Shown here: piece after piece, positions 1 through 7,049 of the stretch
Numbering within the stretch: position 1 is the first letter of the stretch
How the letters are laid out: every line of letters begins with the position of its first letter
Source of the DNA: Rhodospirillales bacterium
GTDB taxonomy: Bacteria; Pseudomonadota; Alphaproteobacteria; Acetobacterales; Acetobacteraceae
Length of the DNA: 20,202 nucleotides
Direction of reading: 5' to 3'
NCBI GenBank assembly: GCA_025350425.1
Contig: JANXXW010000433.1
Location: 1 to 20,202 of the forward strand
The notes under the pieces: model-generated
What the model was told of the DNA's origin: nothing
The model's database searches: none
The model's input: the letters and a program-made list of their open reading frames with translations, nothing else
Program-made: the position numbers and the translations under genes

Positions 1-954
1 ATACAGCACGAATTCGATGTTTTGCGCTGGCGCATCGACGTCCTCGCCAAGCTCCTCGGCGCGCATGGCCCGATCGACCAGCGCCATCGACATCGCCTTG
101 CGCTCGGCGTGGCCAAACACGAGGCCGTAGCCCCGTGTGAACTGCGGCGGAGCGGTGCGGGAGCCGGCGAACTGGTTGACCATCTGGCACTCGGTGAGCG
201 GCACGTCACCGATGTCGATGGCGAAGCCCAACTCCGGCGGCGTTATTTCCACACTCACATCCCCCACGCGCAATTCGCCGACGAAAGGATGCGTGCCGCC
301 CCAGCCGCGTTGGGTGGAGTAGCCAAGGGCAAGCAGGAAGCCTTCGTCGCCGCGCGCCAAGGCTTGCAGGCGGACATCCCGGCCGGCGGGGAAAGATAAC
401 GGCTCGCGGGTGAGGTCGCCGGGCTCGCCTTCAGGCAACGCCGCGTCGGCCTCGATCAGGCCCTCGCGAGCGAGAATGGCATTCACGCTCGGGATCGCCT
501 CGTCAGGGGCTTCGGCGCGGGGGGCCGGGGCGGGTGGCTGGCCCTCGGCGGCGAGTGCGAAGTCCAGCAGACGGTGGGTGTAGTCGGTGGTCGGGCCGAG
601 CACCTGACCGCCGGGGAGATCCTTGAATACGGCGGAGATACGGCGGCGGACCTGCATGATGTCCGTGTCGAGCGGCTCGGAGGCGGCGAAACGGGGAAGG
701 GTCGTGCGGTAGGCGCGGAGCAGGAAAGCGGCTTCGATGAGGTCGCCCTGGGCCTGCTTGATGGCGAGAGCGCCCAAGGCCCGGTCATAGAGCGAGCCTT
801 CGGCCATGACGCGATCGACGGCGCGGCCGAGTTGGGCGGCGATCTGGTCCGTGCCGATTTCGGCGATAGCGGGGTCGCCGCGCCGGACTTCGGCCAGCCA
901 GGCATGGGCGTTGTCGATGGCGCGCTCGCCACCTTTGACCGCGACATAGGCCAT
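1..954 (-). CDS. phnI: PhnI, C-P lyase core complex subunit (3' end outside window)
   Basis: PhnI acts with PhnG, PhnH and PhnL to transfer ribose from ATP onto a phosphonate, giving alpha-D-ribose 1-phosphonate 5-triphosphate, the substrate for PhnM and then PhnJ. The visible 318 codons begin MAYVAVKGGERAIDNAHAW, a typical PhnI N-terminus, and continue with PhnI-like stretches such as FPAGRDVRLQALARGDEGF, LGYSTQRGWGGTHPF and ECQMVNQFAGSRTAPPQFTR. The frame is open to the window edge (last residues EFVLY). Family members are around 360-370 residues, so roughly the last 50 are missing. The ATG lies one base after the phnH stop, so translation is probably coupled and no separate promoter is expected. 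The assignment is by recognition of family sequence; phnJ would be expected next, beyond the window. Confidence 0.95.
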   Translation of the reverse strand, partial: MAYVAVKGGERAIDNAHAWLAEVRRGDPAIAEIGTDQIAAQLGRAVDRVMAEGSLYDRALGALAIKQAQGDLIEAAFLLRAYRTTLPRFAASEPLDTDIMQVRRRISAVFKDLPGGQVLGPTTDYTHRLLDFALAAEGQPPAPAPRAEAPDEAIPSVNAILAREGLIEADAALPEGEPGDLTREPLSFPAGRDVRLQALARGDEGFLLALGYSTQRGWGGTHPFVGELRVGDVSVEITPPELGFAIDIGDVPLTECQMVNQFAGSRTAPPQFTRGYGLVFGHAERKAMSMALVDRAMRAEELGEDVDAPAQNIEFVLY

Positions 955-955
955 C

Positions 956-1528
956 TCAGATCTCGCCCACAAAAACGCTGCGCGGGAGTGCGGCGAGACG
1001 GTCGCCGGCACACAGGATGAGATCGACGCCACGAGGGAACAAGGCGTGGTTCGCGGCCCAGCGTTTGGCGAAGTCGGGCGGCAGTCCGTCAACGGCGAGG
1101 ATCGCCTCGGTCTCGATGCCCGGCCCGGTGAGGCGGTAGCGGGTGGAGCCGGCGAGGCTGGGGACTTGCAGGATGATGGTGGCGCTGTCCTGGGGTGCGT
1201 CGTCCGAACCCTGAGCGACGGCGGCAAGGTCTGGAAGGGTAACGGCGAGCACGAACGCGGCGGTGTCGGGCTCGGCGAGCCCGGCGCCGCAATGGAACGC
1301 GATCCAATCAGTAGCGGGCCTGAAATACGGGGCGAGGCTCAGCGCGGTTTCTCCGTCGACAAGGGTGAGCAATACGGCCGCGGCCGCCTGTGCGAGCGGC
1401 GCCGGCGGCGTGAGGCCGAGTCCGACGCTTCGCACGGCGCCGGGGCGGCTCATGGCGTCCAGCACGGCGCGGAAGCAGGTCTGGGCGCCGTGAACGGGGT
1501 CAGCGAAGGCGGGGAGGTCGATGCTCAT
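956..1528 (-). CDS. phnH: PhnH, C-P lyase complex subunit
   Basis: PhnH is a non-catalytic component of the PhnGHIJ C-P lyase core complex in the cytoplasm. The 190-residue product has normal family length. Its start, MSIDLPAFADPVHGAQTCFR, is followed by VLDAMSRPG, matching the conserved N-terminal PhnH pattern of an FR pair, an AMxRPG turn and a VHxAQ element. It ends FPRGVDLILCAGDRLAALPR, the usual C-terminal PhnH block. The ATG at 1528 overlaps the phnG stop as ATGA. The reading frame is open much further upstream (to about 2158), but that extension lies over phnG and carries no PhnH similarity, so the internal ATG is the start. It is the second gene of the phnG-phnH-phnI operon, probably driven by the promoter upstream of phnG. 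Confidence 0.95.
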   Translation of the reverse strand: MSIDLPAFADPVHGAQTCFRAVLDAMSRPGAVRSVGLGLTPPAPLAQAAAAVLLTLVDGETALSLAPYFRPATDWIAFHCGAGLAEPDTAAFVLAVTLPDLAAVAQGSDDAPQDSATIILQVPSLAGSTRYRLTGPGIETEAILAVDGLPPDFAKRWAANHALFPRGVDLILCAGDRLAALPRSVFVGEI

Positions 1529-1971
1529 GAGCGCATGGTCGCCATGGTGAAGAATTGGACTCGGGTGGCGGCGGCACGCTCGGCGTCGGCCACGCGCCGG
1601 GCGGCCTGGGCGCGCTCGAGGGGAGCGACGAGCCCGGCCTCTATGGCATCGTGGCGGGTGGGGTCTTGCAGCGCGGCATCCAAGCGGGCGGCCAATTCGG
1701 CCTGCGCCTGGTCGCGGCCAGTGACATAGGCATGGCCGACCTCGCCGCCCGGAACGCGGACCGTGCAACGGGTCACGGTCATCTCGCCGAGATTGAAGGG
1801 GCCGCCTTCGCGCCCGGCCCGGCCGCGCAGCATCACGAGGCCGGATTGAGGAGCGCGCAGCACGGTGAAAGCCGGCAGATCCGGGCAGTGCGCGAGAAGC
1901 GCGGTCAGTTCTGGAGTGCTGGCGCGAGCCAGGATGGCCATCCAGCGCTGCCGAGGAGATTTCGACGACAT
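1525..1971 (-). CDS. phnG: PhnG, C-P lyase complex subunit
   Basis: PhnG works with PhnI, PhnH and PhnL in the nucleosidase/ribosyl-transfer step of phosphonate breakdown. The 148-residue protein carries the conserved PhnG N-terminus RQRWMAILARA, the block GEMTVTRCTVRVPGG, the HAYVTGRD motif, and a C-terminal stretch ending TRVQFFTMATMRS. Length and order of blocks match the family. It is the first gene of the leftward operon; its stop overlaps the phnH ATG by 4 nt (ATGA). The ATG at 1971 has only a weak Shine-Dalgarno. A promoter with an overlapping palindromic operator lies just upstream (1996-2032), so expression is probably repressed by PhnF, encoded divergently. Confidence 0.95.
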   Translation of the reverse strand: MSSKSPRQRWMAILARASTPELTALLAHCPDLPAFTVLRAPQSGLVMLRGRAGREGGPFNLGEMTVTRCTVRVPGGEVGHAYVTGRDQAQAELAARLDAALQDPTRHDAIEAGLVAPLERAQAARRVADAERAAATRVQFFTMATMRS

Positions 1972-1995
1972 GATCGCGAGCGAACCTTGTGTAGA

Positions 1996-2005
1996 TGTCT
2001 AGACA
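1996..2005. promoter_or_regulatory. Perfect palindrome TGTCTAGACA, likely PhnF operator
   Basis: TGTCTAGACA is a perfect 10-bp inverted repeat located between the divergent phnG and phnF genes. Its core GTCTAGAC fits the GT-N-TA-N-AC operator pattern described for the HutC subfamily of GntR regulators, to which PhnF belongs. It overlaps the last two bases of the proposed phnG -10 box, so binding would block RNA polymerase. On the other strand TAGACA could serve as a -35 for phnF (16 nt before TATAGC at 2022-2027), allowing autoregulation. The sequence match is seen directly; binding by PhnF is inferred. Confidence 0.75.
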
Positions 2006-2032
2006 AATAAGCCCGCTACGATATAGCGTCAA
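2004..2032 (-). promoter_or_regulatory. Sigma70-type promoter for phnGHI
   Basis: On the minus strand TTGACG (2032-2027, five of six consensus bases) is separated by exactly 17 nt from TATTTG (2009-2004). A start would fall near 1997, leaving a leader of about 26 nt before the phnG ATG. The operator palindrome begins inside the -10 box. No transcript data; prediction from spacing and consensus. Confidence 0.6.
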
Positions 2033-2074
2033 GCTGAACTCGCACGATTGGACGCGGCCGAGGATGAAGTTCCG

Positions 2075-2809
2075 ATGACGACCACTCGTGGCGCAGGCGT
2101 GGCCCTTTGGCGGCAGATCGTCGAGACGTTGGAACGCGAGATCACGACCGGCGAGCACCCTCCCGGCGCACGCCTGCCGACCGAGGCGGGACTAGCCCGG
2201 CGGTTCGAGGTCAATCGCCATACGGTGCGGCGTGCGCTGGAGGAATTGTCACGCGGCGGGCTGGTGCGGGTGGAGCAAGGACGCGGCAGCTTCGTCACCG
2301 AAGACGTGCTGGATTACGCCATCGGGTCTCGTGCGCGGTTCTCGGAATGGATCCGGCGGCACAACAAGGAGCCGTCGGGTCAGGTGCTCGACCTGCGCGA
2401 GACGGTCGCGGACCCCGAGGTCGCAGCCGGGTTGGGCGTGCAGAAGGGCGCGCGGATCATCCTCATGGAGCGGCTTGGGCTGGCCGACGGGCGGCCTGTC
2501 AGCCTCGGCAGCCATCATTACCCGGCGGCGCGTTTCCCCGGCCTGCTGGAGTCGCTGGGCGCACACGGCACCATCACGGAGGCGCTGGCCGAGGCTGGCG
2601 TCTCGGACTACCGGCGCCGGATCACGCGCGTTTCGGCTCGTATGCCGCTGCCGCGCGAGGCAGCACTGCTGCGGCTGCCGCGCAACCGGCCGGTGCTGGT
2701 CTCGGAGAGCGTGGACGTGGATCAGGACGACGCGGTGGTGGGGTTCGGCATCGCCCGCTATCCCACGCCGCGCGTCCAGCTTGTGTTCGAACCAACGGAA
2801 CGGAGTTGA
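2075..2809 (+). CDS. phnF: PhnF, GntR/HutC-family phosphonate regulator
   Basis: A cytoplasmic transcriptional repressor of phosphonate genes, 244 residues from the ATG. An N-terminal GntR winged helix (about residues 10-75) has the hallmark pattern LPTEAGLARRFEVNRHTVRR followed by ALEELSRGGLVRVEQGRGSF. The rest (about 90-240) is a UTRA ligand-binding domain with the typical RIILMERLGLADGRPVSL strand and a C-terminal FGIARYPTPRVQLVF. The frame is open from a TTG at 2048, but the ATG at 2075 is preferred because GAGGA at 2060-2064 gives a 10-nt spacing and the protein then starts normally before the helix. It diverges from phnGHI and lies 5 nt upstream of phnM, with which it is probably cotranscribed. 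PhnF rather than another HutC member is inferred from the surrounding phn genes and the operator. Confidence 0.9.
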   Translation: MTTTRGAGVALWRQIVETLEREITTGEHPPGARLPTEAGLARRFEVNRHTVRRALEELSRGGLVRVEQGRGSFVTEDVLDYAIGSRARFSEWIRRHNKEPSGQVLDLRETVADPEVAAGLGVQKGARIILMERLGLADGRPVSLGSHHYPAARFPGLLESLGAHGTITEALAEAGVSDYRRRITRVSARMPLPREAALLRLPRNRPVLVSESVDVDQDDAVVGFGIARYPTPRVQLVFEPTERS

Positions 2810-2814
2810 CCGAC

Positions 2815-3960
2815 ATGCTGATCGAAGGCGGACGCGTGCTGCTGGACGGTGCGCTGCATGAGACCGAAATGCTCATCGAGAACGGTGTCATCAGCGAAAT
2901 CGGGGCCAGCCGCCCTTGCCTCCGGACATTTGACGCGCGCGGGCTGTTGGTGATGCCTGGTATCATCGATCTTCATGGCGATGCGTTCGAACGCCAGCTG
3001 CAGCCGCGTCCCGGCGTGGAGTTTCCGGTGGCCGGAGCATTGGAGGAGACCGAGCGGCAGTTGCTGGCCAATGGCATCACCACCGCGTTCCACGGCATCA
3101 CCCTGTCGTGGGAGCCCGGACTACGCGGGGCGCCGATGTGGCGCGCCGTCCTCGACGCGCTGGACCGGGGACGCTGGACCTGCGACATGCGGGCGCACCT
3201 GCGGTGGGAGGCCTACAACCTCGATGCGCTGGACATGGCGCTGGCCGATATCGCCGAGGGCCGGGTGCATCTGCTGGCGTTCAACGACCATACGCCTGCG
3301 ATTCTACGGCGGCTGGATGACCCGGCAAAGACCGTGAAATACATCGAGCGCGGGCCGCTCGATGCCGCCGGGTTCCGGGCCGAAGCCATGCGGGCGGAGC
3401 AGAACCGGGACCGGGTTCCGGAGGCGCGTCGGCAGATCGCGGCGGCGGCGCGAGATGCCGCCATCCCGATGGCCAGCCATGACGACGACAGCGTGGCGGC
3501 GCGCGATGTCTTCCGGGGGCTGGGCGCGCGCATCTGCGAGTTTCCAATGGCCGAGGAGGTCGGCGCGGCGGCGCGGGCGGCGGGTGATTTCGTTGTGATG
3601 GGGAGCCCGAACGTCGTGCGTGGCGGCTCGCATCTTGGCTGGGCGTCAGCCGCGCAGTTGGCCGAGGCTGGTATCTGCGACGTGTTGTGCAGCGACTATT
3701 ACTATCCGTGCATGGCGGCGGCGGCGTTCCGGCTGGCCGATCGCGGCACGTTCGACTTGGCGCGGGCGTGGACGCTCATCTCGGAGAACCCGGCCAGGGC
3801 GGCAGGGTTGGCGGACCGGGGGCGTGTCGCCAAGGGGCTGCGGGCCGATCTGGTTCTGCTCGATCCCCGCCATGAACGGGTGGTGGCCACCATCGCGCGG
3901 GGCGAGTTGGCGTGGATCGCACCAGGGTACGCGACGCGATATGCGACGCGTACGATGTGA
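2815..3960 (+). CDS. phnM: PhnM, ribose 1-methylphosphonate 5-triphosphate diphosphatase
   Basis: PhnM removes pyrophosphate from alpha-D-ribose 1-phosphonate 5-triphosphate to give the 5-phosphate used by PhnJ. The 381-residue protein belongs to the amidohydrolase superfamily. It shows the N-terminal beta-sandwich, then PGIIDLHGDAFERQLQPRPG (the PhnM version of the metal-binding HxD region), CDMRAHLRWE, LLAFNDHTP, MASHDDDS, MGSPNVVRGGSHLGW and CSDYYYPCM, then a C-terminal amidohydrolase tail with KGLRADLVLLDP. All are in the order expected for PhnM and the length is normal. The ATG lies 5 nt after the phnF stop, so phnF-phnM form an operon transcribed away from phnGHI. The frame is open upstream across phnF, but that part is noncoding in this frame. 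Confidence 0.95.
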   Translation: MLIEGGRVLLDGALHETEMLIENGVISEIGASRPCLRTFDARGLLVMPGIIDLHGDAFERQLQPRPGVEFPVAGALEETERQLLANGITTAFHGITLSWEPGLRGAPMWRAVLDALDRGRWTCDMRAHLRWEAYNLDALDMALADIAEGRVHLLAFNDHTPAILRRLDDPAKTVKYIERGPLDAAGFRAEAMRAEQNRDRVPEARRQIAAAARDAAIPMASHDDDSVAARDVFRGLGARICEFPMAEEVGAAARAAGDFVVMGSPNVVRGGSHLGWASAAQLAEAGICDVLCSDYYYPCMAAAAFRLADRGTFDLARAWTLISENPARAAGLADRGRVAKGLRADLVLLDPRHERVVATIARGELAWIAPGYATRYATRTM

Positions 3961-4034
3961 TCGCGCGTGGCTTCCCGCCGCGCTCGCTGTTAAAACTTTC
4001 TGCCACACGCAGCGCATTAAGGAGTTCACGCGAG

Positions 4035-4808
4035 ATGCCCGAAACAATTCTGGTCGAAACGCATGGCCGCGTCGGACTGATCCGGCTCAACCGGCCCCAG
4101 GCCCTGAATGCGCTTTGCGACCACCTGATGACCGAGCTTGGGGCACAGTTGATGGCGTTCGACGCCGATCCCGCGATCGGGGCGATTGTGCTCACCGGGT
4201 CCGAGAAGGCGTTCGCCGCCGGGGCCGACATCAAGGAGATGAAGGAGCGGAGCTATCCCGCGGTATTCATGGACGATTTCATCGGCAATACATGGGAGAC
4301 GGTGTTGCGGGTCCGCAAACCGGTGATCGCAGCGGTGGCGGGCTTTGCGCTCGGCGGCGGGTGCGAGCTTGCCATGATGTGCGACATGATTGTGGCGGCG
4401 GACACGGCGCGGTTCGGCCAGCCCGAGATTAATTTGGGGGTCATCCCCGGCGCCGGCGGCACCCAGCGGCTGACGCGGTCGATCGGCAAGTCCAAGGCGA
4501 TGGACCTCATTCTCACGGGCCGGATGATGGACGCGGCGGAGGCGGAGCGCTGCAACCTGGTGAGCCGCGTGTTCCCGGCGGATCAACTCGTCGTCGAGGC
4601 GCTGAAGATCGCCGAGAAGATCGCCTCAATGTCGCCGGTGGCCGCCGTCATGGCCAAGGAGGCGGTGAATCGCGCCTATGAGACGACCTTGAACGAAGGC
4701 GTGCGAGCCGAGCGCCGGCTGTTCCTGTCGCTGTTCGGAACTCCCGACCAGCGCGAGGGGATGGCCGCATTCGCCGAGAAACGTAAGGCCAGCTTCAACC
4801 TCGGCTAA
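4035..4808 (+). CDS. Enoyl-CoA hydratase (crotonase family)
   Basis: Predicted to hydrate 2-trans-enoyl-CoA to 3-hydroxyacyl-CoA in fatty-acid or amino-acid breakdown. The 257-residue protein has the standard crotonase fold. AGADIKEM (about 62-69) forms the first oxyanion-hole element and GFALGGGCELAMMCD (103-117) the second. Glu111 and Glu131 (in GQPEINLGVIPGAGGTQRL) match both catalytic glutamates of genuine enoyl-CoA hydratases, so the enzyme should be an active hydratase rather than a divergent crotonase. The start is fixed by TAAGGAG at 4018-4024, 10 nt before the ATG; an upstream in-frame extension to 3912 overlaps phnM and is rejected. It lies 74 nt after phnM with its own strong ribosome site. 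No function in phosphonate metabolism is implied; its exact substrate (short-chain, crotonyl or phenylacetate pathway) cannot be read from sequence. Confidence 0.92.
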   Translation: MPETILVETHGRVGLIRLNRPQALNALCDHLMTELGAQLMAFDADPAIGAIVLTGSEKAFAAGADIKEMKERSYPAVFMDDFIGNTWETVLRVRKPVIAAVAGFALGGGCELAMMCDMIVAADTARFGQPEINLGVIPGAGGTQRLTRSIGKSKAMDLILTGRMMDAAEAERCNLVSRVFPADQLVVEALKIAEKIASMSPVAAVMAKEAVNRAYETTLNEGVRAERRLFLSLFGTPDQREGMAAFAEKRKASFNLG

Positions 4809-4824
4809 ACCCGGGTTGACGAGT

Positions 4825-4880
4825 GCGGGGGTGGCAAAATTCATGAGCCGGCTGGAGTTTCTTGACTCCGGCCACCCCGC
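4825..4880. repeat. Nested hairpin between the hydratase gene and rpsT
   Basis: GGCTGGAGT (4850-4858) pairs with ACTCCGGCC (4865-4873), with one wobble, around a 6-nt loop. Outside it, GCGGGGGT (4825-4832) can pair with ACCCCGC (4874-4880) with one bulge. No U-tract follows. It may end hydratase transcription. It also overlaps the -35 box of the proposed rpsT promoter, so the same bases serve two roles. Confidence 0.45.
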
Positions 4881-4890
4881 TGCGTAGAAC
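4862..4890 (+). promoter_or_regulatory. Sigma70-type promoter for rpsT
   Basis: TTGACT (4862-4867) is followed after exactly 17 nt by TAGAAC (4885-4890). The match to consensus is five of six and four of six. The predicted start near 4897 gives a leader of about 70 nt before rpsT, consistent with a separately expressed ribosomal protein gene. Confidence 0.6.
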
Positions 4891-4967
4891 CTGCTCCCCT
4901 TGCCACGCGCGTCGGCGTGACAGGTAAATTATGTATATCTCACTATCACAGCCTGCGAAGAGAGTTC

Positions 4968-5237
4968 ATGGCCAACACCGCCTCAGCGCGTAAGCGTATC
5001 CGCCAGACCGCGACCCGCACCGCCCGCAACCAGGCGCGCATGTCTCGCATGCGAACCTTCATCAAGAAGGTTGAGCTGGCGATCGCCAGCGGAGACAAGA
5101 CCATCGCCGCCGCAGCGCTGCGTAGCGCCCAGCCAGAAATGCAGCGGGCCGTCACGAAGGGTGTAATGCACCTGAACACGGTATCGCGGAAAATCTCTCG
5201 CTTGTCCGCCCGCGTTAAGTCTCTGCCGACCGCCTAA
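4968..5237 (+). CDS. rpsT: 30S ribosomal protein S20
   Basis: Small-subunit primary 16S rRNA-binding protein. The 89-residue product starts MANTASARKRIRQTATRTAR and is rich in Lys/Arg, with the alternating helical pattern of S20 (RMRTFIKKVELAIASGDK, then a C-terminal KGVMHLNTVSRKISRLSARV). Length is normal for the family. The ATG at 4968 is chosen because MAN-(T/S)-x-SA-(R/K)-KR is the universal S20 start; a longer frame from 4917 adds 17 unrelated residues. The Shine-Dalgarno is weak (GAAGAGAG). It has its own promoter and an intrinsic-type hairpin after it, so it is probably a single-gene transcript. The rpsT-dnaA order is common in alphaproteobacteria. Confidence 0.97.
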   Translation: MANTASARKRIRQTATRTARNQARMSRMRTFIKKVELAIASGDKTIAAAALRSAQPEMQRAVTKGVMHLNTVSRKISRLSARVKSLPTA

Positions 5238-5250
5238 CGCCGATCATTGG

Positions 5251-5282
5251 GCGGCCTGCGACCTGAAACGGTCGTAGGCCGC
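5251..5282 (+). terminator. Hairpin terminator after rpsT
   Basis: GCGGCCTGCGACC (5251-5263) pairs with GGTCGTAGGCCGC (5270-5282) as a 13-bp stem with one wobble pair and a 6-nt loop. It lies 13 nt after the rpsT stop. The following TATTT is only a weak U-tract, but stem strength and location support termination. Confidence 0.75.
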
Positions 5283-5532
5283 TATTTGCGCCTCACTTCG
5301 CATTTCATCCGATGGTTTTACTTCGAACGAGCAAGTTTTGCTCGGATCGCGGCTTAAAATTCGCATTACTTGTTACGATCAAGCACCGTTGATTTCTATC
5401 AGCAGCGTGTTTTGGATTGCGCGAGATGCGTTTTCGGCTTAGGTTTTCTGACCGGACGCGTTGTTTGGCGACCGCTTCAATCATGAATTACGTAGGTTTC
5501 CCATTGTATGGGAACCATTTTGTTTATGCCGA
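5283..5532 (+). promoter_or_regulatory. dnaA upstream region with two hairpins
   Basis: This 250-nt stretch has no convincing gene and is more AT-rich than its surroundings. It holds two inverted repeats. CGAGCAA-gtt-TTGCTCG lies at 5328-5344. TTCCCAT-tgt-ATGGGAA lies at 5498-5514, extended by GG/CC at 5495-5496/5515-5516 with one bulged T, and ends 16 nt before the dnaA ATG. I could not pick out a clear promoter, and no TTATNCACA-type DnaA box was found, so it does not look like oriC. Confidence 0.5.
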
Positions 5533-7032
5533 ATGAGTTCGGCGTATGGGGCAGGGTGTGCGGTGTCTAACGGCAGCATCAATCATCAGGCGCAACTCCC
5601 GACGGAAACGGTGTCCGCTGACGAGCCAAAGCTCACGGCGCAATGGGCCAGGGTGCGCGGTCGGCTTCAAACCGAGGTGGGCGACGCTGAATACCGGGCG
5701 TGGTTGCGGCATGTGGCGCTGGTTGGGATCGACGGCGACGAGGTCACGATGCGCCTCCCGACGCGTTTCCTGCGCGACTGGGTAAGGAGCCATTACGGCG
5801 AGCGCCTGAACGATCTTTGGCGTGCCGAGGACGACCGTATCCGTCGCGTGGACATTCGTGTCGGCGCTGGTGCTCCTCCGGCGCGCGCTGCCATCCCCGA
5901 GGCCGAGACACCCGAGTTGGCGACGCAGGATTTGCCGGTTCGGGAGATGCCGGCGCGAGCGGCGCCCGCGCGCGTCGAGGAGCGAGCGGAGGTTCGCAGC
6001 GACGCGGCGCTCGATCAGCGGTTCAGCTTCGACAGTTTCGTGGTTGGCAAGCCCAACGAGTTCGCCCATGCCTGCGCGCGCCGTGTGGCGGACCACCCGG
6101 CGTCCCAGGGGTTCAATCCGCTGTTTCTGTACGGTGGTGTCGGGCTGGGCAAAACTCATCTGATGCACGCGATCGCCTGGGATTTGATGTCGCCGTCGCG
6201 CCCTGGTGGCGCGATCTCGGTCGCATACATGTCGGCCGAGAAGTTCATGTACAAATTCATCGCGGCGATCCGCTCGCAATCGACGATGGAGTTCAAGGAG
6301 CAGCATCGCAGCGTCGATGTCCTGATGATCGACGACTTGCAGTTCCTGATCGGCAAGGACGCCACCCAGGAGGAGTTCTTCCACACCTTCAACGCGCTGG
6401 TGGATGCGGGCAAGCAGATCGTGGTGTCCGCGGACAAGTCTCCATCCGATTTGTCGGGGTTGGAGGACCGGGTTCGCACACGGCTGGGCTGCGGCATGGT
6501 GGCGGACCTGCACGCGACCACATTCGAACTCCGTATCTCGATTCTTGAGGCCAAGGCCGCGCGCACCGGCGTGCCGATTTCGGGCAAGGTGATCGAGTAT
6601 CTCGCGCACAAGATCACGTCGAACATCCGTGAGCTTGAAGGCGCGTTAAACCGGCTGGTGGCGCATGCCAACCTGTTCGGCCGCGCCATCACGCTGGAGA
6701 CCACGCAGGAGGTGTTGCACGACATCCTCAAGGCGCATGACCGCCGCGTGACCATCGAAGAGATCCAGCGCAAGGTCGCCGAGCACTGGAACATCCGTCT
6801 GACCGATATGTCGTCTGCTCGCCGTGCCCGCGCGGTGGCGCGCCCTCGGCAGGTGGCGATGTATTTGGCGAAGCAGCTGACGAGCCGGTCACTGCCGGAA
6901 ATCGGCCGCAAGTTTGGCAACCGAGATCATACCACGGTGATGCACGCGGTGCAGCGGATCAGCAGCCTGATGGCGAGCGACGTAGGCTTTGCCGAAGATG
7001 TTGAACTGCTTCGGCGGATGCTGGAGGGCTGA
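5533..7032 (+). CDS. dnaA: Chromosomal replication initiator DnaA
   Basis: DnaA binds oriC boxes and, as an ATP-bound oligomer, opens the origin. From the ATG at 5533 it has 499 residues. Domain I covers about 35-105 (QWARVRGRLQTEVGDAEYRA), followed by a short Ala/Pro/Glu-rich linker. Domain III AAA+ has Walker A GGVGLGKTHLMHAI near 201, Walker B LMIDDLQFL near 265, and the LEDRVRTRLGCGMVADL sensor/arginine-finger segment. Domain IV carries the signature NRDHTTVMHAVQRI near 463. The start is uncertain. ATG 5533 has no Shine-Dalgarno, GTG 5563 has AGGG 6 nt upstream, and the frame is open to a TTG at 5461. A conserved-looking hairpin lies just before 5533. The gene runs convergently into the ThDP enzyme with 17 nt between stops, where GACCA/TGGTC (7031-7046) could form a small shared hairpin. 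Confidence 0.97.
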   Translation: MSSAYGAGCAVSNGSINHQAQLPTETVSADEPKLTAQWARVRGRLQTEVGDAEYRAWLRHVALVGIDGDEVTMRLPTRFLRDWVRSHYGERLNDLWRAEDDRIRRVDIRVGAGAPPARAAIPEAETPELATQDLPVREMPARAAPARVEERAEVRSDAALDQRFSFDSFVVGKPNEFAHACARRVADHPASQGFNPLFLYGGVGLGKTHLMHAIAWDLMSPSRPGGAISVAYMSAEKFMYKFIAAIRSQSTMEFKEQHRSVDVLMIDDLQFLIGKDATQEEFFHTFNALVDAGKQIVVSADKSPSDLSGLEDRVRTRLGCGMVADLHATTFELRISILEAKAARTGVPISGKVIEYLAHKITSNIRELEGALNRLVAHANLFGRAITLETTQEVLHDILKAHDRRVTIEEIQRKVAEHWNIRLTDMSSARRARAVARPRQVAMYLAKQLTSRSLPEIGRKFGNRDHTTVMHAVQRISSLMASDVGFAEDVELLRRMLEG

Positions 7033-7049
7033 CCACCCGACTGGTCTGA

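Noticed and set aside
956..2158. A 400-codon frame that could be read as a fused protein ending in PhnH
   Set aside because: Only the last 190 codons resemble PhnH. The upstream part lies over phnG in another frame and has no family similarity; ATGA coupling at 1525-1528 fixes the PhnH start.
2107..3960. A 617-codon frame suggesting a PhnF-PhnM-like fusion
   Set aside because: The first 236 codons are an out-of-frame reading of phnF with low-complexity Arg/Gly/Ala content. PhnM begins at the ATG at 2815.
3961..4034. Promoter or attenuator between phnM and the hydratase
   Set aside because: GCGTGGC and GCCACACGC could pair weakly, but there is no good -35/-10 pair or conserved signal; only the ribosome site is convincing.
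5283..5532. Chromosomal origin (oriC) next to dnaA
   Set aside because: No TTATNCACA-type DnaA boxes and no clustered repeats were found; in alphaproteobacteria the origin is often elsewhere.
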